A DNA stretch of 63,739 bases from RGIG2134 sp964461115 (GTDB taxonomy: Bacteria > Cyanobacteriota > Vampirovibrionia > Gastranaerophilales > Gastranaerophilaceae), in assembly GCA_964461115.1 (NCBI GenBank), contig CAYWSX010000013.1, forward strand, positions 1-63,739. Reading direction: 5' to 3'. The position numbers and the translations under genes are program-made. The stretch's first letter is position 1, and each line of letters starts with the position of its first letter. Positions 41,521 through 49,180 of the stretch are shown piece by piece. The notes beneath the pieces are model-generated. The model saw only the letters and a list, made by a program, of their open reading frames with translations. It did no database searches and was not told the DNA's origin.

Positions 41521-43308
41521 CTACGAAATACCCAGCGTCGATTTCATTTGGCTGAATTGCTGCTGTAGTGACGATATTTGCTGGTCCATAATTTGGAATT
41601 TCTTTCTTTGAATCGCTTCATAGTTTGAAACAACGTCAACATTTCTCGTCAACTTTTCCTGAGTACGTTTCAACTCAGCGTCCATACTCTCTTTTCTGGT
41701 AGTAAAGAAACCGTTTTTTGAATCCAAAGACTCTTCCGTTGTTTTCTGCACATCCTGCACCAAGCCCGTAGTTCCGCTCGCAACATCTCCGATAAGAAGT
41801 CTTTTTACCGATTGCGGATCCTTCGTCAACGCCTCTTTTAACTTTTCTTTATCTATCGTAAATTTATTTGTGTTAGCATCAACAGCAGTCCCGATTGCAC
41901 CTGTCGTAATCCCAATGGAGGCAAGCGTTTTGTAAGTATCGCCTTCATTGTATGAGCTTGCAGCCGATGTTCTGATGTCGGTTCTCAATGAATTCAAACG
42001 GCTTTCATACTGCATACCGCCATCTTTTGCAGTAGCAGCGTCGGACAGAGCTATGGTGTCATTAATAGCTGTCATAAGCTCCTGAATCGATGTCATAATT
42101 TTATCGGTATCCTGTCCGACAATAATATTAACAGACTTGCCTTCTTCTGTTTTGTCCTTAATGTCCAGCGTAAGTCCAGGAACACCTGAAGTTTCACTGG
42201 TAATAGTGTTTGAGTAGGACTGAACCTTAGAACCGTTAATCATAACCTCGGCGTTCTTACCGAGAGTTTGCGTATCGGAAATAATGTCACCGTCGCGAGT
42301 TAAGCCCATAACATCCGTAAAATTGGACGTGCCGCCTTCAATGTTTACGTTAAAAGCACCTTCCTGCTTGGATGTAATCACAAGTTTGTTATCAACTGTA
42401 TCAAAAAACGCAGTTGCATTCGCATCAGGATTAGAATTTATAGTCCCAATAAGGTCGTTCATCGTGGTGGAGTCAGTAATTTTAATAGTTGCACTTCCGA
42501 TTTTAAATTCACCTGCATTGATAAGCGGAACTTTTTCACCTTCCTCATTGTAGGTATAAAATCCTGAATCTGCGCTTGTCAAAGGCTTGGAAAGGTTCAA
42601 TGCAGAAATAGGGTATGCGCTTTTTGCCCCTGTTGAGTCATTTCTTATTGCCAAAGCACTTGCAAGTGTAGACGTATCAGAGTTTGTACCGATACGCACA
42701 GTTGCACCGTTCGTAGAAGATACCTGAAACTGTCCGTCTGCTGAACAGGAAATATCTAAAAGATTTCCGCCTTCTGCATTTTTGCCTGCAGCTTCCTGCA
42801 TTTTATCAGCGATGTCGCTTAATTTATCTTCCGCTTTTACATCAATCGAGTACTTTTTATCCCCGAGATAAAAACTCATCGTTCCTTCTTTGACCGAACC
42901 GCTCGCCAGCGCCGCAACATCAGTGTTCATATCGATAGGAGACGCAACCGACTTGTTGCTTGTAACCTTGGTCGATGTTGCCATTTGCAAAACCTGAATA
43001 GAGAGTGTTTGACGCGGTGTAGAGTTTGTAATCTGCGCCCCGACAAGCTTGTCATTAGAAGACGTTACAGTATTTGCCGCAAAAACGTCTTTTGCCGCAC
43101 CGTACTTAGAATCCGTAAATTTTTGAGTAGCTGTAAGCAGCGTCGAATAAGCTGTTTTCACCTTGCTTAAAACACTCTGCTGCGCCTGCAAGTTTTTTAT
43201 CTGCGTGTTTAAAGGGACAATGAGATCTTCTTGCTTTACCTTAACAAGAGCTTCAACCCATCCATTTGTATCCAAACCGGAACCTAATCCGCTAAAAGTA
43301 ATCGACAT
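41521..43308 (-). CDS. fliD: Flagellar hook-associated protein 2 (filament cap) FliD
   Basis: Caps the flagellar filament and assists flagellin folding at the tip. 595 residues: the FliD N-terminal domain starts ITFSGLGSGLDTNGWVEALV (3-22) and continues with Gln-rich heptads (KNLQAQQSVLSKVKTAYSTL); the variable middle carries flagellin-hook-IN-like segments; the C-terminus (GFFTTRKESMDAELKRTQEK ... QQISSLQQQFSQMKSTLGIS) is the FliD coiled coil. GAGGAG precedes the ATG. A cap protein implies an exported filament, yet no canonical flagellin is in the window; the proteins at 2455 and 4081 are candidates for exported partners. Confidence 0.95.
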   Translation of the reverse strand: MSITFSGLGSGLDTNGWVEALVKVKQEDLIVPLNTQIKNLQAQQSVLSKVKTAYSTLLTATQKFTDSKYGAAKDVFAANTVTSSNDKLVGAQITNSTPRQTLSIQVLQMATSTKVTSNKSVASPIDMNTDVAALASGSVKEGTMSFYLGDKKYSIDVKAEDKLSDIADKMQEAAGKNAEGGNLLDISCSADGQFQVSSTNGATVRIGTNSDTSTLASALAIRNDSTGAKSAYPISALNLSKPLTSADSGFYTYNEEGEKVPLINAGEFKIGSATIKITDSTTMNDLIGTINSNPDANATAFFDTVDNKLVITSKQEGAFNVNIEGGTSNFTDVMGLTRDGDIISDTQTLGKNAEVMINGSKVQSYSNTITSETSGVPGLTLDIKDKTEEGKSVNIIVGQDTDKIMTSIQELMTAINDTIALSDAATAKDGGMQYESRLNSLRTDIRTSAASSYNEGDTYKTLASIGITTGAIGTAVDANTNKFTIDKEKLKEALTKDPQSVKRLLIGDVASGTTGLVQDVQKTTEESLDSKNGFFTTRKESMDAELKRTQEKLTRNVDVVSNYEAIQRKKFQIMDQQISSLQQQFSQMKSTLGIS

Positions 43309-43412
43309 GCTTATCTCCTCTGATATAAATATAACGGAGTTTTAAAAAACATGTATCCTATATTTGCTGTAAAGATTTCAAGGTTCCCGTCTTGCCGAAC
43401 ATGCCGGGAAGG

Positions 43413-43655
43413 CTAAACCTCTTCGTATAAGCTAGGCGCTTCCTGCACGGAAACGTTCCCTGTCGGGATAACAAGAACTCTTACGGCAACCGTCTTGTTG
43501 TACTGCTCAATTTTTATAACATCCCCGACTTTGAGCTGTTTTGCAGGCTTTGCGAGCGTGTCGTTTACATAAATGCGCCCCTGCTCCGCGACGTCATTGG
43601 CAACAGTGCGTCTTTTTATCAAACGGGATACTTTCAAAAATTTATCTAATCTCAT
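43413..43655 (-). CDS. rqcP: S4-domain RNA-binding protein, RqcP/Hsp15-like
   Basis: 80 residues, one S4 domain: MRLDKFLKVSRLIKRRTVAN (1-20), EQGRIYVND (about 24), KPAKQLKVGDVIKI (about 36), VAVRVLVIP. This matches RqcP (YabO), which with RqcH adds Ala tails to stalled nascent chains on 50S subunits. Closely follows the membrane-protein gene (2 bases), so co-transcribed. rqcH is not in the window. Hsp15 is an alternative but is usually longer. Confidence 0.88.
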   Translation of the reverse strand: MRLDKFLKVSRLIKRRTVANDVAEQGRIYVNDTLAKPAKQLKVGDVIKIEQYNKTVAVRVLVIPTGNVSVQEAPSLYEEV

Positions 43656-43657
43656 AA

Positions 43658-44992
43658 TTATATCTTATCGCCTGAAAAGGATTGCGCAAGTCTCGCTTCA
43701 ACCTCTTTTGCGACGTGGAAGTCTTTCGTACCTGTTTGTTTTTCTCTGTATTTGAACATAAGCTTCGGCATAACATACCCGAGAGCCGCACAACATACAC
43801 CTATGTTTGTAAGAATAGCGCCGATTTTATAGTTTCTTGCTTTTTTCATGTATTTGTCGATATTCACGCCCTGATTGAACACCGGCTTCATGAAATCATC
43901 AAGCTTCTTAGTCAAATCCTTAAGGTCTTCAACGTTAATATAACTTCCTGCGTCAATCTTGTCACTCTTTTTCATTAATTTAATAATTCCTGATTTTTTA
44001 GCCCCCTGAACGATTATAGACTTCGGATTTTCTATGATGTAGTCCAAAATCTCTTTGTTTGTTTTCAGTTTATTGAACGCTTCAAGGTCGGCGGTGATTT
44101 TATTTTCTTTAACTGCTTTTTTCAACTCATCAGAGTTAAGAAATCTCAAATTCATATCCACAGGCGCAGAGCAGAATGATTTCGCGAGTTTCTCAATTCC
44201 GTTTTGTATCCAACTGCCGGCAAGATACATGAAAAACAGCAGAGAGCCCTCTTTGATAGCATACTCTGTAAATTCAGACTTCGTTCTGGATTTTGTTAAT
44301 CTCTCAGTCGTAATCCCCGCGTCAACGAGCATTAGGTTCTTCACAGGGTCGAACATAAACGACTGCAAGCCTTTAAACGCAACATTTTTGTCCTGTTTTT
44401 TTGCAGAACCTTTGAATGCCGAGTGAAAATCGTCAAAAACTTTTTCTTCCTGCGTTTTTTGCGCAAGGAACTGTTCGTTGGCTTTTTTCTGCATATACTG
44501 CTTTGTCACGGCTTTTTCTGTCGATTTATGCTTGTATTTTGTCAAAGCAAAATATGACGCAAACGTAAGCCCCGTCGCCAGAATAAATTTCGAGTAAAAA
44601 AGTTTTTTAAACGCAGGGTATTTTGAAGCAGCTTTTTCAATATCCTCCAAAAGCGCTTTCGAATTTGCGTCCGAGTTGCTCATGACCTTTCTTGCAAACT
44701 CAATGTGTTCTTTTGAGTTTACAACCCTAACATCCACGTCAGGATTAAATCCCTTTAACTTGTAAAGAGTCTTGTCCGCAAGTGCCTTAAATCCGGGAAG
44801 CCCAAAAAGCCAAATAGCCTGCGTTCCAAACTCGTCTATGAATCTGTCTTTGCCTTCTAAATTACCGCCTGCTTCATACGAAAAATAAGTAATCCCAGTG
44901 CTGTTGATAGTGTCTTTAATCGCCAGCGGGATAAGCGATGAGGGGTTGCCTAGTGCGGATATTGCTATATTTGATATTGAATTGAGCTGCAT
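43658..44992 (-). CDS. Multi-pass membrane protein of unknown function
   Basis: 444 residues, not recognised. Two similar halves are suggested: LIPLAIKDTINSTGITYFSY (17-36) with QAIWLFGLPGFKALADK, and NLMLVDAGITTERLTKSRTK (about 222) with AIKEGSLLFFMYLAGSWIQN. Further hydrophobic segments are KFILATGLTFASYFALTKY and GAILTNIGVCCAALGYVMPK. VAFKGLQSF lies between the halves. Size, basic character and FKG motif recall the tandem pair at 25004-28517, so a distant relationship is possible. Start at 44992 is reasonable although the ribosome binding site (GAAAGG) is distant. Forms an operon with rqcP. Confidence 0.78.
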   Translation of the reverse strand: MQLNSISNIAISALGNPSSLIPLAIKDTINSTGITYFSYEAGGNLEGKDRFIDEFGTQAIWLFGLPGFKALADKTLYKLKGFNPDVDVRVVNSKEHIEFARKVMSNSDANSKALLEDIEKAASKYPAFKKLFYSKFILATGLTFASYFALTKYKHKSTEKAVTKQYMQKKANEQFLAQKTQEEKVFDDFHSAFKGSAKKQDKNVAFKGLQSFMFDPVKNLMLVDAGITTERLTKSRTKSEFTEYAIKEGSLLFFMYLAGSWIQNGIEKLAKSFCSAPVDMNLRFLNSDELKKAVKENKITADLEAFNKLKTNKEILDYIIENPKSIIVQGAKKSGIIKLMKKSDKIDAGSYINVEDLKDLTKKLDDFMKPVFNQGVNIDKYMKKARNYKIGAILTNIGVCCAALGYVMPKLMFKYREKQTGTKDFHVAKEVEARLAQSFSGDKI

Positions 44993-45022
44993 TTTGATTT
45001 TAAAACCTTTCTATTACCTAAA

Positions 45023-45187
45023 TCACAAGCCCCAAGCAAGATTCATCAATCTTGTAATTGGTGCCTTTGCCTTTCTGAATGAAACAAGACGGCCTTGGCG
45101 CCCGCCAGCTTCCTCAGATACCAAACGTCGTCGCAGCAAGGCTTGCGCGACTGATGTGATATTCTTTAGGCTAATAGTATTTAACAT
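45023..45187 (-). CDS. Possible 54-residue basic protein
   Basis: Frame MLNTISLKNITSVAQALLRR, then RLVSEEAGGRQGRLVSFRK and ending ITRLMNLAWGL; the stop is 30 bases before the next gene's start. GGAG lies 12 bases before the ATG. It is strongly basic and its base composition is more GC-rich than its surroundings. It would be the first gene after the terminated leader at 45275-45409. It could be a real small protein or a leader peptide; no family known. Confidence 0.4.
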   Translation of the reverse strand: MLNTISLKNITSVAQALLRRRLVSEEAGGRQGRLVSFRKAKAPITRLMNLAWGL

Positions 45188-45274
45188 GTTAATTTTTTAC
45201 TCCGAGTATGTTCTTATAATGTTCCTGAAGATTAATTCGTGCCTGTTTTTCAGGAAATATTTGCAATTTGTAAC

Positions 45275-45300
45275 AAAAAAGCTTTCCGTTTTGGAAAGCT
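45275..45300 (-). terminator. Intrinsic terminator (minus strand) of a short leader transcript
   Basis: AGCTTTCC / GGAAAGCT perfect 8-bp stem with a five-base loop, followed on the minus strand by TTTTTT. On the plus strand no T-run follows, so polarity is clear. Confidence 0.8.
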
Positions 45301-45409
45301 CGAATTTAAAACAACGTTAATTTAACACATATTTTAAATGCGAACCTCCGAAATATACATTCTGCGTCGTTGAATAAGCTTCATCAAAAGTATTTTCCTT
45401 TTTTCCTAC
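45275..45409 (-). ncRNA. Predicted 135-nt sRNA or attenuator leader
   Basis: Bounded by a sigma-70 promoter (45416-45443) and an intrinsic terminator (45275-45300). Contains AGGAAAAAAGG, a 16-codon frame (MKLIQRRRMYISEVRI, about 45379-45329) and an internal GGAGG. It may be an independent small RNA, or a leader whose terminator controls read-through into 45187-43413. Confidence 0.5.
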
Positions 45410-45415
45410 ATACTT

Positions 45416-45443
45416 AGTATAACAATTAAAATGGTTCTGTCAA
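45416..45443 (-). promoter_or_regulatory. Strong sigma-70 promoter on the minus strand
   Basis: TTGACA (45443-45438), 16 bases, TATACT (45421-45416). The -35 is a perfect consensus. Start expected near 45409. Confidence 0.75.
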
Positions 45444-45544
45444 GCGCCCTTCGGAAACAATTTTTAAGAAATATTACGAAATAAGGCAATTTTTGAAAAT
45501 AAAATGTTTTTACATGAATACGAGAGATATTTAGAGGATTTACT

Positions 45545-46213
45545 ATGAACGTAACTCGAGGCGGATACGATACGCCGACAGAAGCTGTTAAGGTTACCCC
45601 ACAAAAAGAGGGCAGCGGCTCAACGTCGACAAAAAAGAAATCATCAACCAGTGTATTTACCGAAAATAAAACAAAAACCACGGCAAAAACGACCGTTGAG
45701 ACAAGCAGCTCCGGTGGCTGTGATATTTGGGGCAAACTCGGCAGCGGACTAAAAAGTATTTTCTGCGGAGTAGGAAATCTCTTATCAGGCACACTAAACT
45801 TGGGCGGAAAAGTTCTGCAAGCAGGCGGAGGCATCCTCGGCTCATTAGGTATGGCTATACCTAATGTCGGCTTCGGATTCGGAATGGGAATGCCTATGAT
45901 GGGCATGGGTATGGGCTTTGGAATGCCGATGGCACTCGGCGCAATGCTCCCTCCTATCGGATTTCCATTTGGAAACGGCGGTTTAGGCATGTATCCGGGC
46001 ATTTTAGGGGGCTTTGGCGGCGGCTGCAAACCGGGCGGTTTCCCGACTTATGTCGCAAGAGGCATAGCGCCGGGCTATGGCAAAATAGGCGGAAATTGCG
46101 GCGGCTGGGGCTCAGGGTGCGCAAGCTTAAACCCTCTCGGCCACTATTGGGGACACGGCGGAAAATCAAACGTATTCGGCTTTGACAGGGGCGCTTTCGG
46201 CTCTATGTGCTAA
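45545..46213 (+). CDS. Gly/Met-rich low-complexity hypothetical protein
   Basis: Not recognised. 222 residues: a Thr/Lys/Ser-rich polar N-terminus (1-55), GGCDIWGKLGSGLKSIFCGV (about 57-76), then about 100 residues of Gly/Met/Phe/Pro repeats (FGFGMGMPMMGMGMGFGMPM) and Gly/Cys-rich end segments (GGNCGGWGSGC, FGSMC). Composition resembles the 275-residue protein at 5084-5911. No Sec signal peptide. AGAGGA sits about 7 bases before the ATG. Its TAA interlocks with the dnaX TAG in a shared CTAA. A structural or self-assembling role is a guess. Confidence 0.75.
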   Translation: MNVTRGGYDTPTEAVKVTPQKEGSGSTSTKKKSSTSVFTENKTKTTAKTTVETSSSGGCDIWGKLGSGLKSIFCGVGNLLSGTLNLGGKVLQAGGGILGSLGMAIPNVGFGFGMGMPMMGMGMGFGMPMALGAMLPPIGFPFGNGGLGMYPGILGGFGGGCKPGGFPTYVARGIAPGYGKIGGNCGGWGSGCASLNPLGHYWGHGGKSNVFGFDRGAFGSMC

Positions 46214-48207
46214 TCCATATATTTGCCGTTAAATAAATCCAAAATCATTTTAGCTTGGTCAGAATACTCTTTTGGCTGTACTTTCATTGCGTCATCACGC
46301 TCAGAGAGCTGCTTTTCGTAGTATCCGGAGTCTTCCTCATCCGAAGATTCGTCATTAGGCGCGGAATCTTCCTGCTCAATAGGCTCAGGTGCAGAAACTG
46401 CAGGTGCAGGGCTCACATCAGCTTTTTTTTTTGGAATGCCTGATTTTATTTCATCGGCTTCAGCTTCGGTTATCAATCTTATTTCAATCGGCATGTCGGC
46501 ATTGCCGAACATTGCTTCAATTGCGGTCTTTAGCGGGGTCATCCGTCCGCTGTCCTTGGACTGCGTGACAAAAACATCTTTTGTAAATCCAATCACAACC
46601 TTATCCCTGGAAATCAAGACAGGAGTCGACAAATTGGAGAAAAACATCTTGCTCGGAAGACTTGAAAAATTCGAAAGCAGCGCACTCCAAAGCTCTATGC
46701 CGTTTTCAGACGTGCTTTCCGGCACAGTTTCAGATGATTGCACAACAGCAGGTTCTGCAGCAGGCAAATGTTCTTCGTCAACTGTATTTTCTTCTTGGGC
46801 AGGCGCTGACGGCACCTCTACTTCTTTTTCGTCAACAATCTTTTCTGAAACCGTCTCAACTTCAGCCAAAACTTCCTCTTTTTTCACAGAAGGTGGAGGA
46901 GGAACCGGGGCAGGAGTTGGAGCAGGCTCCGCAGAGGCCTGTGGAATCGGCGCAATTACAGGTTCCGGAGCCTGCACAGGTTTCACAACAGGAGCAGGGC
47001 GGACAGGTGCCGAAACACGCGGGGTTGAAAGCTGAATGCCTCCGCTAACAGCCTTTTCAAGCTCTTCGATACGCGAAACCAAGTCTGAAAAACCGACGGT
47101 CGAAAGTTTATTCGAAAGTTCGATTATTCCAACCTCAAGCCATAAGTAGCGGTCGTTTACGCTTTTAATTTCTCGCAAATACGTCGCCAGTCTGTCGATT
47201 GCGTAGTTTATCGCAGAAGTATCTATTTTTTCCGACTGAGCCGCAACTTTTTCAACGTAATCAACGCTCAACTGAGTGAGGGAAAGCACTGTTTCACTGT
47301 CTGTACAGGTTTTCACAATCAACAGATTTCTGAAATACTCAATTAGGTTAGAAATTATCTGCAAAGGCTCGTTGCCTTTAGCGTAAATTTTATTTATCTC
47401 CAAAACAGCCTCCTGAGGGCTATTCGATAGGATTTTTTCTGTCAGGTCATGCAAAACATTAACAGAAATTTTTCCGAGAAGATTTTCCACATCAGCAACA
47501 TCAATCTGCTTTTTCACATCAAGAATGCTCAACTGGTCTAAAAGAGCCAGCGCATCGCGCATTCCGCCTTGCGCAGATTTCGCAATCGCAGAGATAGCGT
47601 CTTGTGAGATGTTAATTTTTTCCTCTTTTGAAATAAATTCAAGCCGTTTTACGATGTCATCGACCGTAATTCTTCTGAAATCAAAACGCTGACAGCGGCT
47701 CACGATAGTCTCAAGCACCTTGTGCGCCTCGGTTGTCGCAAGAATGAACACGACGTTTTCAGGCGGCTCCTCCAGCGTCTTCAAAAGAGCGTTAAACGCA
47801 GTGGTAGAAAGCATATGAACTTCATCAATTATATAAATTTTAAATTTTCCGTGAATCGGCACATACTGAATTTTTTCCAGTATATTTTGAGCGTCCTCCA
47901 CCGAACGGTTGCTTGCGGCGTCGATTTCCACCACATCAACAGGAGTAGAGTTCGTAATATCAACACAACTCGGGCATTTTCCGCAAGGCTCTGTCGTCGG
48001 CCCATCAACGCAGTTAAGTGATTTTGCCAAAATACGTGCAGAGGAGGTTTTTCCCGTTCCTCGGGGGCCGCAAAGCAAGTAAGCATGTGCCACTTTGTTC
48101 AACTTTATTGCATTAGAGAGCGCCGTAGTGATGTTTTCCTGACCGATGAGGTCATGAAAAGTCTGCGGTCGATATTTTCTGTATAAAGGTATGTATGTCT
48201 CGCTCAA
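46210..48207 (-). CDS. dnaX: DNA polymerase III subunits tau/gamma (DnaX)
   Basis: Clamp-loader ATPase; tau also tethers polymerase and helicase. 665 residues: YRKYRPQTFHDLIGQENITT (9-28), Walker A GPRGTGKTSSARIL (about 47), zinc module CVDGPTTEPCGKCPSC (about 66-81), Walker B YIIDEVHML (about 124), SRC sensor (about 168), domain III to about 370, then a Pro/Ala/Val/Glu-rich linker and a C-terminal tail ending AKMILDLFNGKYMD. TTG start at 48207 with AGGG upstream. Codons 592-595 contain an A10 run (46423-46432) with a stop within a few codons in both other frames, a likely slip site giving a shorter form. Confidence 0.97.
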   Translation of the reverse strand: MSETYIPLYRKYRPQTFHDLIGQENITTALSNAIKLNKVAHAYLLCGPRGTGKTSSARILAKSLNCVDGPTTEPCGKCPSCVDITNSTPVDVVEIDAASNRSVEDAQNILEKIQYVPIHGKFKIYIIDEVHMLSTTAFNALLKTLEEPPENVVFILATTEAHKVLETIVSRCQRFDFRRITVDDIVKRLEFISKEEKINISQDAISAIAKSAQGGMRDALALLDQLSILDVKKQIDVADVENLLGKISVNVLHDLTEKILSNSPQEAVLEINKIYAKGNEPLQIISNLIEYFRNLLIVKTCTDSETVLSLTQLSVDYVEKVAAQSEKIDTSAINYAIDRLATYLREIKSVNDRYLWLEVGIIELSNKLSTVGFSDLVSRIEELEKAVSGGIQLSTPRVSAPVRPAPVVKPVQAPEPVIAPIPQASAEPAPTPAPVPPPPSVKKEEVLAEVETVSEKIVDEKEVEVPSAPAQEENTVDEEHLPAAEPAVVQSSETVPESTSENGIELWSALLSNFSSLPSKMFFSNLSTPVLISRDKVVIGFTKDVFVTQSKDSGRMTPLKTAIEAMFGNADMPIEIRLITEAEADEIKSGIPKKKADVSPAPAVSAPEPIEQEDSAPNDESSDEEDSGYYEKQLSERDDAMKVQPKEYSDQAKMILDLFNGKYMD
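46423..46432 (-). promoter_or_regulatory. A10 slippery run in dnaX
   Basis: Minus-strand CC-A10-GCTGATGTGA. Losing one A gives AAG CTG ATG TGA; gaining one gives AGC TGA. Either way translation ends after residue about 597, removing the last 68-70 residues. Confidence 0.5.
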
Positions 48208-48271
48208 TTTTTTGCCCTATTTCCAAACTGCTACTATAATTATATATGAAAAAAGCCAAACAGGGAAAAAT

Positions 48272-49180
48272 ATGAACATAATTGAAGAAATAACACAAAA
48301 CTCACCCAAGCCCTTAAAAAAAGGTGACACAATAGGATTTCTGACTGTGTCGGGACCGATATACGAACAAGAGCGGGTGGAGAGGGCTCGCAAATATTTT
48401 GAAGACGCGGGCTACAAAGTCGTTATTTCAGACACGACATACACGCAGAAGGATTTTTTGAGCGCAGACGACGAAACACGGGCAAAAGAGATTCACAAAT
48501 TCTTTACCGACGCGAATATCGACGCAATCCTTTGCACCAGAGGCGGTTACGGCGCAACACGACTGCTTGATAAAATCGATTACGACCTGATTCGAAAGAA
48601 CCCGAAAATTTTCGGCGGGTTCTCCGACGCAACAGCCTTTTTACTCGCTTTTTACAAGCATTCCGGGCTTTTAACATACCACTCGCCCATGCCAAACCCG
48701 GATTTCGGAGGAGAGACTGTTTCAGAATACACTGCAAAGTCAATGTTCAAAGCTTTTAACGGCAAATTTAAAGACGTCAAATTGGACGGAAAGATTTATT
48801 ACGAAGGCACCGCTAAGGGAATCTTATGGGGCGGCAACCTCACGACTATAGCGTCTATGGTGGGTTTTGACTTTGTGCCCGAAGAAAATTTCATATTTTT
48901 CATCGAAGACGTAAACGAGCCGGCATACAAAATTGACCGCTACTTTACCCAGCTTGCTTTTGACAAAAACTTCCGCAAAAACATCAAAGGGCTTGCTGTC
49001 GGTGAATTTACAGGGCTGGATGAGTCCGTATTTGCCGATAATATTTTCACGGAAATCGGCAAAAAATACAATATTCCTGTAATTTCAGGTCTTAAAATCG
49101 GGCATGTAAAAGAAAAACTCACATTGCCTGTCGGGGGAAAATGCAGCCTGAACACTGCTGAAAAAGCCTTAAAATTCTAA
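48272..49180 (+). CDS. LD-carboxypeptidase (peptidase family S66)
   Basis: Removes the terminal D-Ala from murein tetrapeptides during peptidoglycan recycling (LdcA family); MccF-like resistance proteins share the fold. 302 residues: GDTIGFLTVSGPI (about 18-30), LCTRGGYGATRLL (about 87), the nucleophile Ser in IFGGFSDATAFLLAF (about 115), ILWGGNLTTIASMVG (about 190) with FFIEDVNEPAYKIDR (about 215, acidic residue), and His in GHVKEKLTLPVGG (about 279). ATG 48272 follows AGGGA; a longer frame to 48191 lacks a ribosome binding site. Its TAA interlocks with the stop of the convergent SNF2 gene. Confidence 0.93.
   Translation: MNIIEEITQNSPKPLKKGDTIGFLTVSGPIYEQERVERARKYFEDAGYKVVISDTTYTQKDFLSADDETRAKEIHKFFTDANIDAILCTRGGYGATRLLDKIDYDLIRKNPKIFGGFSDATAFLLAFYKHSGLLTYHSPMPNPDFGGETVSEYTAKSMFKAFNGKFKDVKLDGKIYYEGTAKGILWGGNLTTIASMVGFDFVPEENFIFFIEDVNEPAYKIDRYFTQLAFDKNFRKNIKGLAVGEFTGLDESVFADNIFTEIGKKYNIPVISGLKIGHVKEKLTLPVGGKCSLNTAEKALKF

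Noticed and set aside
44898..45320. 140-codon plus-strand frame across the membrane-protein start
   Set aside because: It crosses the promoter/terminator unit and two minus-strand frames, with no ribosome binding site.
45406..46029. Pro-rich minus-strand frame opposite the Gly/Met-rich gene
   Set aside because: Pro/Ile repeats are the mirror of Gly/Asn/Met codons; no start signal.
46436..47035. Plus-strand frame opposite the Pro/Ala-rich linker of dnaX
   Set aside because: Low-complexity mirror of the linker; dnaX assignment is secure.
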